Made by a program: the position numbers and the translations under genes. From Aphrophora alni (taxonomy: Eukaryota > Arthropoda > Insecta > Hemiptera > Aphrophoridae), in assembly GCA_963513935.1 (NCBI GenBank), contig OY740773.1, positions 104,641,291 through 104,705,290 of the forward strand: a DNA stretch of 64,000 nt, given 5' to 3'. Numbering within the stretch: the first letter of the stretch is position 1; each line of letters opens with the position of its first letter. Under the pieces are notes generated by a model, which did no database searches, was not told the origin of the DNA, and worked only from the letters and a program-made list of their open reading frames with translations. Shown here in pieces: positions 32,456-45,235 of the stretch.

Positions 32456-33080
32456 GAGAGGGTTTCACTTTAAATAACAAGACAAAATAAAGAGGGGTTT
32501 TGACTTTAATAAACAACAAAAAATATAAAGAGGTTTTGATTTTTAACAAAAAGAAAAAATATGAGAAGGTTTTTGGTTTTAAACATCAAGAAAAAATATA
32601 AAGAGTTTTTGACTTTAAACTACAAGAAAAAATATAAAGAGTTTGACTTTAAACTACAAGAAAAAATGTAAAGAGTTTTTGACTTTAAACTACAAGAAAG
32701 TATTGACTTTAATCAACAACAAAAAATATAGAGCGGTTTTGATTTTAAACAAAAAGAAAAAATATAGAGGGTTTTTGGTTTTAAACAACAACAAAAAAAA
32801 TATAAGTGGTTTTGGCTTTAAACGACCAGGAAAAATAGAGGGGTTTTGACTTTAAACAAAAAGAAAAATATAGAGGGTTGTGGCTTTAAACAACAAGAAA
32901 AAGGGGGTCTGATTTTAAACAACAAGACAAAATAAAGATGGGTTTTGTTTTAAACAAAAAGAAAAATATAAAGGTTTTAAGCAACAAGAAAAAAATAGAG
33001 GGTTTTTGACTTTAAACAACAAGAAAAATAATAGAGGGTTTTTGACTTTAAACAACAAGAAAAAAAGAAGGGTTTAAACC
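32455..33080. repeat. About 36-bp tandem repeat expanded from the family F tail
   Basis: Roughly 17 degenerate units of the form 'ggttttgactttaaac' plus 'aacaagaaaaaatataga'. The same text occurs once at the end of other family F copies, for example 'ggtttttagcctttaaacg' with 'acaagaaaaaa' near 52630. The array therefore looks like a local expansion of the element tail. Unit length varies from about 26 to 40 bases. Confidence 0.8.
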
Positions 33081-33904
33081 ATAAGTATCCCAATATCTGT
33101 AGAAAAGCCACCCTAACCAAGTCCGCGCAAGACAATTACTGTATATTATTCACCATTTTAATTTAGATTATTGTTTTTGACATCATACATTTCTTTAACA
33201 TTAAGCAGATGTTATAAGATTACAAGTTTCTAAGATTTTAAAAGATCTGAAGTTACAAATCACAATTGGAAAGCTTTCTTTCAAGGAAATTACAAACAAC
33301 AGAACCACAAGTTTAGACGAAGTTACAGATCAGTTTGATTTGAGAAGTGCCGAGCCAGGAATCAATCTCTAATTGAGCTGCGAGTTAACTCTTAAAAGTT
33401 TGTAGAACTTCGGCATTCAACTCTCTGACTCGAGTGTGGAAAAAAAATGTTTTCAAGTTCGACTTTGCAGTACATAATTTAACTTTTGATATTTATTTTT
33501 TATAGGTTTGTTTGTTTTTCTGGGTTCTGTATAATACAGATGAATTTCTTCAAGTTTTTTTTTTTATCATTCCTGTTTTCTTAAAACCAATCTTGGTCGA
33601 GTAAGAAAATTATTTTTGCTTTTATTATTCCCGACTGTCTGAAGAGAAAAAGCGATGATGTCAAAATATACATTTTTTGTTTAAAGTATTAAATAAAATA
33701 GTATTCCTTACAATAAGGAAAGTATTGTCAGAATGATTGAGCGTACAGTAACATAGTGGGATCTACATAATACCATCCCCACAGAGTAGCGATGAATGGA
33801 TTTGCAATTGGAACAAAATCCACACCATACTTCCCGGTGGCAACACTTATTTTCGTCAACTTCCCTTAAGCCTCTGTTCTATGTTGGCAGTAGACTAGGT
33901 TGTT
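33081..33904. other. Non-coding spacer
   Basis: No recognisable gene, RNA or repeat unit between the two arrays. Confidence 0.4.
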
Positions 33905-34452
33905 TACGACTAACCTAACCTAACCTTACCTAGCCTTATCTAACCTTACCTAACCTAACCTAACCTAACCTATTTCATCCACTTCCTTCAAGACTATACA
34001 GTTGTCTTCTCCATCGGTTGGATGTTGTTCACGATTTAACCAAACCTAACCTATTTCATCAACTTCCCTCTGTCGTTCTCTTCTATATTGGCGATAGATT
34101 GTTGACGACTCCTAACTTTACCTAACCTAACCTAACCTTACCTAACCTTACCTAACCTAACCTAACCTTACCTAACCTAACCTAACCTAACCTAACCTAA
34201 CCTTACCTAACCTAACCTAACCTAACCTAACCTTGCCTTACCTAACCTTACCTAACCTTACCTAACCTAACCTAACCTAACCTAACCTAACCTAACCTAA
34301 CCTAACCTAACCTTACCTAACCTAACCTAACCTTACCTAACCTAACCTTACCTAACCTAACCTAACCTAACCTAACCTAACCTAACCTAACCTAACCTAA
34401 CCTTACCTAACCTAACCTAACCTAGCCTTATCTAACCTTACCTAACCTAACC
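33905..34452 (-). repeat. CCTAA-rich block with satellite precursors
   Basis: Long runs of CCTAA with ccttac and cctagcc variants, especially 34110-34450. Two early forms of the 111-bp satellite sequence are embedded, starting near 33973 (diverged, 'tttcatccacttcc') and 34053. Confidence 0.9.
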
Positions 34453-37400
34453 TATTTCATCAACTTCCCGCTGTCGTTCTCTTCTATATTGGCGATAGAT
34501 TGTTGACGACTCCTAACTTTACCTAACCTAGCCTTATCTAACCTTACATAACCTAACCTATTTCATCAACTTCCCTCTGTCGTTCTCTTCTATATTGGCG
34601 ATAGATTGTTGACGACTCCTAACTTTACCTAACATAACCTAGCCTTATCTAACCTTACCTAACCTAACCTATTTCATCAACTTCCCTCTGTCGTTCTCTT
34701 CTATATTGGCGATAGATTGTTGACGACTCCTAACTTTACCTAACATAACCTAGCCTTATCTAACCTTACCTAACCTAACCTATTTCATCAACTTCCCTCT
34801 GTCGTTCTCTTCTATATTGGCGATAGATTGTTGACGACTCCTAACTTTACCTAACATAACCTAGCCTTATCTAACCTTACCTAACCTAACCTATTTCATC
34901 AACTTCCCTCTGTCGTTCTCTTCTATATTGGCGATAGATTGTTGACGACTCCTAACTTTACCTAACCTAACCTAGCCTTATCTAACCTTACCTAACCTAA
35001 CCTATTTCATCAACTTCCCTCTGTCGTTCTCTTCTATATTGGCGATAGATTGTTGACGACTCCTAACTTTACCTAACCTAACCTAGCCTTATCTAACCTT
35101 ACCTAACCTAACCTATTTCATCAACTTCCCTCTGTCGTTCTCTTCTATATTGGCGATAGATTGTTGACGACTCCTAACTTTACCTAACCTAACCTAGCCT
35201 TATCTAACCTTACCTAACCTAACCTATTTCATCAACTTCCCTCTGTCGTTCTCTTCTATATTGGCGATAGATTGTTGACGACTCCTAACTTTACCTAACC
35301 TAACCTAGCCTTATCTAACCTTACCTAACCTAACCTATTTCATCAACTTCCCTCTGTCGTTCTCTTCTATATTGGCGATAGATTGTTGACGACTCCTAAC
35401 TTTACCTAACCTAACCTAGCCTTATCTAACCTTACCTAACCTAACCTATTTCATCAACTTCCCTCTGTCGTTCTCTTCTATATTGGCGATAGATTGTTGA
35501 CGACTCCTAACTTTACCTAACCTAACCTAGCCTTATCTAACCTTACCTAACCTAACCTATTTCATCAACTTCCCTCTGTCGTTCTCTTCTATATTGGCGA
35601 TAGATTGTTGACGACTCCTAACTTTACCTAACCTAACCTAGCCTTATCTAACCTTACCTAACCTAACCTATTTCATCAACTTCCCTCTGTCGTTCTCTTC
35701 TATATTGGCGATAGATTGTTGACGACTCCTAACTTTACCTAACCTAACCTAGCCTTATCTAACCTTACCTAACCTAACCTATTTCATCAACTTCCCTCTG
35801 TCGTTCTCTTCTATATTGGCGATAGATTGTTGACGACTCCTAACTTTACCTAACATAACCTAGCCTTATCTAACCTTACCTAACCTAACCTATTTCATCA
35901 ACTTCCCTCTGTCGTTCTCTTCTATATTGGCGATAGATTGTTGACGACTCCTAACTTTACCTAACCTAACCTAGCCTTATCTAACCTTACCTAACCTAAC
36001 CTATTTCATCAACTTCCCTCTGTCGTTCTCTTCTATATTGGCGATAGATTGTTGACGACTCCTAACTTTACCTAACCTAACCTAGCCTTATCTAACCTTA
36101 CCTAACCTAACCTATTTCATCAACTTCCCTCTGTCGTTCTCTTCTATATTGGCGATAGATTGTTGACGACTCCTAACTTTACCTAACATAACCTAGCCTT
36201 ATCTAACCTTACATAACCTAACCTATTTCATCAACTTCCCTCTGTCGTTCTCTTCTATATTGGCGATAGATTGTTGACGACTCCTAACTTTACCTAACCT
36301 AACCTAGCCTTATCTAACCTTACCTAACCTAACCTATTTCATCAACTTCCCTCTGTCGTTCTCTTCTATATTGGCGATAGATTGTTGACGACTCCTAACT
36401 TTACCTAACCTAACCTAGCCTTATCTAACCTTACCTAACCTAACCTATTTCATCAACTTCCCTCTGTCGTTCTCTTCTATATTGGCGATAGATTGTTGAC
36501 GACTCCTAACTTTACCTAACCTAACCTAGCCTTATCTAACCTTACCTAACCTAACCTATTTCATCAACTTCCCTCTGTCGTTCTCTTCTATATTGGCGAT
36601 AGATTGTTGACGACTCCTAACTTTACCTAACATAACCTAGCCTTATCTAACCTTACATAACCTAACCTATTTCATCAACTTCCCTCTGTCGTTCTCTTCT
36701 ATATTGGCGATAGATTGTTGACGACTCCTAACTTTACCTAACCTAACCTAGCCTTATCTAACCTTACCTAACCTAACCTATTTCATCAACTTCCCTCTGT
36801 CGTTCTCTTCTATATTGGCTATAGATTGTTGACGACTCCTAACTTTACCTAACCTAACCTAGCCTTACATAACCTAACCTATTTCATCAACTTCCCTCTG
36901 TCGTTCTCTTCTATATTGGCGATAGATTGTTGACGACTCCTAACTTTACCTAACCTAACCTAGCCTTATCTAACCTTACATAACCTAACCTATTTCATCA
37001 ACTTCCCTCTGTCGTTCTCTTCTATATTGGCGATAGATTGTTGACGACTCCTAACTTTACCTAACCTAACCTAGCCTTATCTAACCTTACCTAACCTAAC
37101 CTATTTCATCAACTTCCCTCTGTCGTTCTCTTCTATATTGGCGATAGATTGTTGACGACTCCTAACTTTACCTAACCTAACCTAGCCTTATCTAACCTTA
37201 CCTAACCTAACCTATTTCATCAACTTCCCTCTGTCGTTCTCTTCTATATTGGCGATAGATTGTTGACGACTCCTAACTTTACCTAACATAACCTAGCCTT
37301 ATCTAACCTTACATAACCTAACCTATTTCATCAACTTCCCTCTGTCGTTCTCTTCTATATTGGCGATAGATTGTTGACGACTCCTAACTTTACCTAACCT

Positions 37401-38830
37401 AACCTAGCCTTATCTAACCTTACCTAACCTAACCTATTTCATCAACTTCCCTCTGTCGTTCTCTTCTATATTGGCTATAGATTGTTGACGACTCCTAACT
37501 TTACCTAACCTAACCTAGCCTTACATAACCTAACCTATTTCATCAACTTCCCTCTGTCGTTCTCTTCTATATTGGCGATAGATTGTTGACGACTCCTAAC
37601 TTTACCTAACCTAACCTAGCCTTATCTAACCTTACATAACCTAACCTATTTCATCAACTTCCCTCTGTCGTTCTCTTCTATATTGGCGATAGATTGTTGA
37701 CGACTCCTAACTTTACCTAACCTAACCTAGCCTTATCTAACCTTACCTAACCTAACCTATTTCATCAACTTCCCTCTGTCGTTCTCTTCTATATTGGCGA
37801 TAGATTGTTGACGACTCCTAACTTTACCTAACATAACCTAGCCTTATCTAACCTTACATAACCTAACCTATTTCATCAACTTCCCTCTGTCGTTCTCTTC
37901 TATATTGGCGATAGATTGTTGACGACTCCTAACTTTACCTAACCTAACCTAGCCTTATCTAACCTTACCTAACCTAACCTATTTCATCAACTTCCCTCTG
38001 TCGTTCTCTTCTATATTGGCGATAGATTGTTGACGACTCCTAACTTTACCTAACATAACCTAGCCTTATCTAACCTTACCTAACCTAACCTAACCTAGCC
38101 TTACCTAATCTTACCTAACCGAACCTAGCCTTACCTAATCTTACTTAACCTAATCTGGTTTATTAACTTCCCTTAAGCCTCTGTTATATATTGGCGATAG
38201 ATTGTTGACGACTCCTAACTTTACCTAACCTAGCCTTATCTAACCTTACCTAACCTAACCTATTTCATCAACTTCCCTCTGTCGTTCTCTTCTATATTGG
38301 CGATAGATTGTTGACGACTCCTAACTTTACCTAACATAACCTAGCCTTATCTAACCTTACCTAACCTAACCTATTTCATCAACTTCCCTCTGTCGTTCTC
38401 TTCTATATTGGCGATAGATTGTTGACGACTCCTAACTTTACCTAACCTAGCCTTATCTAACCTTACCTAACCTAACCTATTTCATCAACTTCCCTCTGTC
38501 GTTCTCTTCTATATTGGCGATAGATTGTTGACGACTCCTAACTTTACCTAACCTAGCCTTATTTAACCTTACCTAACCTAACCTATTTCATCAACTTCCC
38601 TCTGTCGTTCTCTTCTATATTGGCGATAGATTGTTGACGACTCCTAACTTTACCTAACCTAACCTAGCCTTATCTAACCTTACCTAACCTAACCTATTTC
38701 ATCAACTTCCCTCTGTCGTTCTCTTCTAAATTGGCGATAGATTGATGACGACTCCTAACTTTACCTAACCTAACCTAGCCTTACCTAACCGAATCTGGTT
38801 TATTAACTTCCTCTAAGCTTCCGCCATAAT
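34453..38830 (-). repeat. 111-bp composite satellite containing CCTAA units, about 40 copies
   Basis: The anchor tttcatcaacttccc begins at 34455, 34561, 34672 and then mostly every 111 bp to 38697. Exceptions are 101- and 106-bp units from loss of CCTAA-type pentamers. About half of each unit is 'cttccctctgtcgttctc' with 'tattggcgatagattg', and the other half is CCTAA variants. Rare variants mark larger duplications: 'ggctatag' followed by a 101-bp unit occurs at 36781 and again 656 bp later at 37437. Edge units near 38158 and 38799 are diverged ('ggtttattaacttcc'). Confidence 0.95.
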
Positions 38831-39689
38831 TTTCTTGTCAATGGTGGGGTATTCACGATGTAACCTAATCTAACAACTTATTTAATCTTCAACTTTCCTA
38901 AGACTATACAGTTCGGTTCTCTATTAACGGTAGTTGGAATTAAAGATAAGAATTAGTGAACACAAAAAGAGCATCCTTATTAAGATAAATCGAAAATAGG
39001 CGACCAAATTTCATTAAAATCTGTCTACACGTTTGGGCGTAGTGCACATCACACATGACAGACACTTTATACTTAAGTCATCTACTTATTACTGCATCAC
39101 AAATATTTCTCTACTACATACTGTATAATACTTGAAAAAATATAATACCGTACTGATGTTACACTGAACACATTTTTAAAAAATTTTTTTATAGAAATAT
39201 GACAAACTTGTATAATAATAGACGTAAACTCATCCCATTTATGCTAGACAAGCATTATATGTTCGGAAATTTAACCGACCAATGTTCTGTTTAGTTTTAA
39301 ATTGAGTTACAACTATAGGACTATTTCATCTCTCGTTAATATAATAAAATTGAATAGAAAAGTTTCATTATACTTTTAGGTTTAAACTAAATTCATTTTA
39401 CAATTATTTAAATTCATCTGCAATCCCGATTGCTCTTTTTTGTTTATATTCTACCAATTTGAATTTCTAAAATGGGTTTTATAAACAGAAATAGTATTTT
39501 GTGTTACAAAAGAATATAAACTATTTCGATTGATAATTTAAAAAAAAAGAAGAAAAAAAAAGATAAGCTGCAACCGATACTGACGTAAATACGTTTGGTT
39601 TTTAATGATCTATGTTAATGCTATAGAGTGATTGTGAACTTTTACAGGATACTAGATTTGCAGATAGGTATAAAAAAATAATAAAACGG
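38831..39689. other. Non-coding spacer
   Basis: AT-rich. A dispersed 'accaaatttcattaaaatc' motif lies near 39003-39021. No coding evidence. Confidence 0.4.
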
Positions 39690-40230
39690 TAAATTAAAAG
39701 ACCTTGGAGTAGTTTTGAAAATTTTGTTTTGGAAATATTATGCGGGGTATGAAATAAAACTAGAAACTATTCTAATTACTAATCTGTATGTTTATTTGAT
39801 GAAAAAAATAATATGTTGTCGCCAAATAAAGTATCAGATATCATGCCCCCCTCTAATTTGAACACAAAATATTTGAATTTAAAATTAAATTGCAGTGCGA
39901 AATCATATATATTACAGTTATGTATGATTGATACAAGTTAATTTAACCACACAATGTGAAATGTGTATTTTGTGTTTTAAATACAGTTTTTGTGAGATGT
40001 GAGAAACAATTTCAATATCTATTGAAAGATGGATTGAATTTTCTTTGATTTCTTTTTATTAGGGTTCGTAATGAAAACCCAGGATTCTTATATTGCATAC
40101 GTGTGACTGTACAATTTAAACTGTCGCTTAAAGATTTCAACTTTATAAAAATAACTGTCCCTTATATGCCTCCTAAGTCGCGTGGGTATAGCACACGCTT
40201 GACCCTTATATACCCTTGACGGAGAGGTTT
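39690..40230 (+). repeat. Dispersed repeat family B, copy 1
   Basis: Shares the ordered words 'gaccttggagtagttt', 'atgaaataaaactagaaac', 'atgtatgtttatttgatga', 'agtatcagatatcatgccc', 'tgcagtgcgaaatcatata', 'gaaagatggattgaatttt' and 'tagcacacgcttgaccctt' with the inverted copy at 50100-50810, and the first half with 56340-56640. There is no ORF. Confidence 0.75.
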
Positions 40231-41719
40231 ATAAACAAGGGTAAAAACACCACCAAATTTGATTAAAATCGGCCCACGCGTGCTTGATGAGAGAAGACCA
40301 CTTTCGGACTCAGGGGACCTCAAAAGGGATATGTCGTAATAAAACCCTACATCGATTATTTGTCTTATGTAATCAGACGACATATTTTAGATAAAGTGAA
40401 ATGGATTTAGAACATAGTTATGTGTAACACCAACGAAGATATCTGGTCCTATGTAGTCCTTGATTTGTTACATCTCCATCTCCAAACATAGAACCGTGTC
40501 TGACAAAACCAGATCTGGTGTTTTTATTACTGCCGAAAGTTTTCTTTTTATGTGTAAGTCTTGACAAAATGACTGGTTTGGTTTTAAAAATGTTTGTCAA
40601 GTTGGCTACACCTGTTAAAAGAATCCTTCTTAATTATAACCAACTTTCCCCATCGTGTTGATCTAAACATTCCACTTTCTTGAACTCCTAACCTAACCTA
40701 ACCTAACGTAACCTCACCTCACCATTGGAAACGGACTTCCGAGATTAAGTGACATTGATAGCCTAATTCACGGTATACCGTAGCAGGAGTTGTCCAGTTG
40801 TGCTTTTTGTGTGACCTTCAAATCCTGTTACGCCAACTAAAAGGTTTCTTTGACCCGATTCTGAGATCTGGATGTTTTCCAGGGTTTTTCCTGGCATCTG
40901 GCAAGTTTCTCAGATTAGTGAATCTCTTAAGTCGTATGCCTAAGCTGACATACGACTTTTCTTTTTCATCTTCCATAGGTATGTTACTACTGTTGTGTTA
41001 GAAGATTGTCTGGATTCACAATATTCTTCGTCTACACTTCATAGCTGATCCAGTGTCCTCCTCCGGTTCTCTGTTACCTGGTTGAGCACGTCTTCCTTGT
41101 GATCCTTCCTGCGGGACGCTTGTCTAATTGCATTGCTCCAATAAATTGTCCCGGCTTCAAGTTTTCATCCATTCCAGCAATATTTCTGAAAAGGAAGTAG
41201 CCAGTCCTCTGTCCTCTTGTACATCAGAGTCTGTTAAATTGTCCCATATCCATTTCGTAACTAGTTATAGCGATTTTTGCTATACAATTATTATTTGGTC
41301 TGCAGTTTGTTTATGTTATGTTTCCATAATAGTCAACGAAGTGGAGTTAAAATAAACATTAGCTGTGACAACTTATCTTTTTGTTGATTTTGTGATTAAA
41401 ACTTTGAGCAAGTGTTGCAGACTGGCATTCTTTAAATGAGACTACTACAACACCTCCACAAGATTTATTTAACAAAATATATTTCCAGACGTAGAATAAA
41501 TATATCAAGGAATACTAACGACGTTTAGCCAGAAGATAAAACCACAAATTAAAATTCACAACGAAGCTACCGTCACTGACAGCAATCTATTTAGTTTTTA
41601 TATCCCAAACGTGTAATAATTTCACCGATATCGTCTCATTGTACAGATAAAACAAACGCTTGTTTAGTTAACTGAATCATTAGCACCAGTATTACAATCC
41701 CGTACATTATACTTCATAA
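40231..41719. other. Non-coding stretch with small repeats
   Basis: Contains the dispersed 'accaaatttgattaaaatc' motif (40254-40272) and a short CCTAA block at 40687-40725. ORFs at 40162-40383, 40418-40600, 40798-41001 and 41128-41355 show no recognisable domain. Confidence 0.4.
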
Positions 41720-42200
41720 TAACCGTTTATTTATGTAAGGATTAAGGATTAACGTGATGCAAGTAATTCCAACACCCGAGGCATAAGGTATGCAAATCCT
41801 GGCGTAAGAGATTTTCATGAAAACAGGTTTTATCAATTCAGTTTCGCTAGGGGGTGGAATAGGGTGGGTTGGGGGTGAACGTTTTAATTTAACCTCTTTT
41901 ATACTTTCATTTAACTATTAATGGAAACATTTCTGTCTAATTTGGTGTTGTGGGTTTTACAGCGAGAGTAAGATATTAGCAGAAGTAAAAACTGTTTACG
42001 AGTTCATTTTAATTTGTGTTTCCATTTTTTGTTGCTCAGTTTATAAGAAAATATAAATAATTTTATAATATTTTTATTTGTTCCATCTACAGTCTGCATC
42101 AAAAGTAACGGTAACTTTCAAAAATAATAAATTTTCACAAACTAATCTTTTCGTAGCCACTCAATGATACAACGTCTAAATTTCTTATGTTTTTTGGTTA
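41720..42200 (+). repeat. Dispersed repeat family C, copy 1
   Basis: Nearly the same sequence occurs inverted at about 51500-52015. Shared words are 'taaggattaacgtgatgc', 'cgctagggggtggaatagg', 'aaacatttctgtc', 'gcgagagtaagatattagc' and 'ctacagtctgcatcaaaag'. The two copies are about 9.4 kb apart and look highly similar by eye. This copy continues with 'cactcaatgatacaacgtc', also shared. Confidence 0.85.
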
Positions 42201-42462
42201 TATTTTTCCTTCGCCACAAATACGTAGTATAGAGAAAGTTATGCAATGGGTTTTAAAAATCGATTTTGTGTTCCGAAACAAATTTCATCTAATTTAAATT
42301 AAAATAAAATTGGTTAACATTTTCCTATCTCGTTCTACAGCCAGTTTAAAAAACATTTTAACAGTACCGTCTCGGAATAATAAACATGTTTATGAGCCTT
42401 CATCATGGTATTTACCCAGCCTTATCGTAAAGTATAATACTTGCAGATATTCTAAATGTAAC
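42200..42462. other. Non-coding sequence
   Basis: 'acgtagtatagagaaagtta' near 42222 parallels 'acgtagaatagagagtgtta' near 47382, linking both to one dispersed repeat. No gene. Confidence 0.35.
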
Positions 42463-42560
42463 CCCACAAAGTTGGTTTCTTTGGCCTTGAAGGAAATGTT
42501 AAATTGTATTGGCAGATGAAGGCGTCTTATCTTACTGAAGATGGCAACATGGTTTTGAAA
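42463..42560 (+). repeat. Family G single copy running into a decayed hammerhead-like motif
   Basis: 'ccttgaaggaaatgttaaat' and 'ggcgtcttatc' align with the dispersed copies at 60040 and 61312 and with the 108-bp satellite at 53.8 kb (reverse strand). Directly after it comes core CTGAAGA (42535-42541), T, GGCAAC, and GAAAC at 42556-42560. The expected partner GTTGCC of stem II has changed to GTTTT. This copy shows a hammerhead core where other family G copies have 'cagtagggt'. Confidence 0.5.
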
Positions 42561-43439
42561 CACGATTGATCATTAAACTACAAAATAAATTGAAATTAAA
42601 ATTTTCGATATCATCTCAATCCCCCCCCCCCCCGATGTCATAGAGGCCCTAATACTAACTCTAGGTCTGTATGTAAAATAATTAATTTTTTTCATCAAAG
42701 GTTCAAATTTTATTTTCAAACGCAATTATAGAGCTCTTTTTGGCTTCGAATTATGCGTAAATGTTATTGCTGACAACCATAATTTGAAGATGTCTCAGGA
42801 TAAGGTAAAAGAAAATTTAAATAATTATGTACCACAGGTTTTAACTGAAACGTTTCAATCCTTAAAAATCCCGATTTATTATTTAAAAAAAAACCATTTT
42901 GTTGGAAGATGTCATCCAAAAAATTTTCTTTCGATTCGTAATAGTTACAAATTTTGATTAAAATCGTTACCGATTTTGATCAAATCGGAAATTTAATTTT
43001 GGTATAGAGTTACTCGAAAATATAAGTTATCGAATAAAAACAAATCGAGATATCAAAATTTGCCTACGTTCCAAATTTTATTTAAAACATTTCATCGCTG
43101 AAGACTAAACCATAATATATTTTGAGTCGCTTACATTTTTGCTTTCGGAATGTAACAGAAGATTACGAATTAATCATTGAAACATAAACTTGTTTCAAAT
43201 AAACTGTTGTGGAATTTTATTTTTTTTTTATATAGTAATTAAATTTTATACCGGAGTAATAACACTGTATATAAACAATACGTGTAAGTTCCGAGATAAA
43301 GTTGTTTTGTTGAATAATAAAAGACGGTAATTACAGCAAATAAAAACTCAGGAATGTGGTCGTGATTTGACGTAGAACCATCAAATCTGAAAACTTCAAA
43401 CCAGGTTTAAAATCTACGAATAATCTCCAGTAATTATCA
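42561..43439. other. Non-coding stretch
   Basis: No recognisable gene. A C run lies at 42621-42634. Confidence 0.4.
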
Positions 43440-45235
43440 ACTGTTATAGAAGCTGAACTTATGGCATCTTTCTTACTTTCCAGAGATGTTATAGAGAAAA
43501 AATTTTTGGTAGATCGCAGAAATTTTTATTTCATTATAACGATCTCAAAGGATCAACAATTGATAAATAATTAATTAATGTCTAGTATAAAATATTAGAA
43601 TAATAATAATCGATAAAAAGTTAATATTAATAAATAATTGTAAGAATAAGTAAATTGGGACAAAACACATGTTACCAAGCAAACTATACCGACAATAGCA
43701 GCTGCAAAGTTAAGTTGGGGAGATAAAAGTACTAAATTGAAGAACGTGACAAATACAAGGAAAGAAAACATTCTGTTTTCTTTGAGGGAAGAAAGTTCGC
43801 CGACATACATAATAAAAAAGTAAAAACATAACGGAGTTTTGCTACTAGAAGCAGCTGCATGTCATAAACAGGGAACCTAGAAAAAAATGAGAAAGTAAAT
43901 ACCTAACGGTATCTCCGAGGGGCGAAGTCAACGTACGTAAAAAAAAGTAACGTTTTTAGAAAGTTTGGATGTCCAATCAGAAGAGACCTGAGTTTCAAAA
44001 AATTAGATATTGACCAATAGGCGAGGAAGACGCGGAACTTGGAAATCGGGAGAGGCAAAATCCAACGGGAAGAAGAGTCAGTCTAAAACTGGGGTGAGAG
44101 TGTGTAGGTCTTGGCTTACAGCTGGGAATCAGAGTAAGGAGGTGTTAAGAGTCTTAAACTGAGAACCTGAGGGTTTAATTCAAAGTCGTCGAATAACTTA
44201 AAGGCAGAGTTGCCACAAAATTTAGTAGTTTTTGTTGTTTTTTGTAATAATAATTAAAGTCAAGGAGTATTAAAGTTGTAAAGGAAGAGGAGAGAATCAT
44301 CGCGTCGAATTAAGAGTTAAATTGAGAACGAGTTAGGAGACCAAGCAGCGTTTAGCGGAAGTAATACAAGGGATTCACCATTCGTCAAGGAACCAGGATT
44401 TGCAACATCCGACCTCCCAGGATTAGGATACATGTGTTTAGTGCGTCGTTAGTGAAGAAAGAGAAATTAAATAAATAAAAGCAGTGGGTGATTGTGTTTG
44501 TGTACAAGTGCCAAAAGAGGACGAGGCGTAACTGTTGATAAGTACCAAAATTTATAATTAATAATCATTTAGAATCTAGTATTTCACTTTGATGAGTCAT
44601 AAAAGTTCCCATGCCCGAAATTAAGAGTAAAGTTTTTATAAATTAAATTAAGAGTAAGTAATTGAGCTAGCCGGCAAAATAAAAGTAATTTGAAAATAAT
44701 ATAATTAAATTAAAGAAAATTGTTTTGTAATAGATTTGCTATAAATTAATAAGGACATTAAGACAAATTCTGTAGAGACATTCGTAGTGTTTTTTATGTA
44801 AATGGAATAATAAATTAAGATTTTAAAATTGTCAACAATTAAATATTGTGTATTAGCATAAATTAGTTTTAAAGAATGAAAGTGTGAAAGAATGAGTAGT
44901 CTTAAGATTGATATGAATATTTAATTGAATGTGATTCTTGTTATATAAATAACTAGACGAGAATAAATCCAGAAGATGGTTAAAAAAGTAGAAGTTGTTT
45001 TCGTGGAACTAATTTAATTCAACCATCCTAGTTTTGGTAAGATTTCGATAGAAATCAAATAAAATTAAGTGCCAGAAATAGATTAGCGCAAAATAAGTGT
45101 GGCTAATAAAGATTAAGTTTAAAAGTAAATTCATAAATGTTTCATAATTCAAAACAAATTAAATAGATTAAATTAAAGTAAAAATAAATAAAAAATATAT
45201 AACAATTGTATGTTATATTTGGTCGCACAACGTGT
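43440..45235 (+). mobile_element. LTR-like tract ending at a tRNA-Lys-like primer binding site
   Basis: From about 43900 to 45200 the plus strand is strongly purine-rich and ORF-poor. It has two CCAAT motifs (43974 and 44014). It ends at 'tatatttGGTCGCACAACG' (about 45215-45230), followed by tgtggct. That resembles the tRNA-Lys primer binding site TGGCGCCCAACGTGGGGC, with one inserted base and two changes. Long, A-rich terminal repeats are usual in insect Ty3/gypsy-type elements. No second LTR, gag or pol is visible downstream and the LTR start is not resolved, so this is at most a 5' LTR remnant. Confidence 0.4.
43595..43810 (-). CDS. Hydrophobic 71-codon ORF, doubtful
   Basis: An internal Met (residue 14) begins MFSFLVFVTFFNLVLLS with a following AAA-I-V-G, resembling a signal peptide and cleavage region. 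'GTATAG' right after GTCG could be a splice donor. The rest is hydrophobic and AT-driven. There is no homology I recognise, no downstream exon, and it lies antisense within the LTR-like tract. It is most likely chance. Confidence 0.15.
   Translation of the reverse strand: MYVGELSSLKENRMFSFLVFVTFFNLVLLSPQLNFAAAIVGIVCLVTCVLSQFTYSYNYLLILTFYRLLLF

Noticed and set aside
33905..38830. A true chromosome end
   Set aside because: CCTAA runs are short, degenerate and mixed with a 111-bp unit. Ordinary sequence continues on both sides.
43595..43810. First exon of a secreted-protein gene
   Set aside because: Signal-peptide-like hydrophobicity is common in AT-rich random frames. No downstream exon or conserved residues were found. 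Listed only as a low-confidence CDS.
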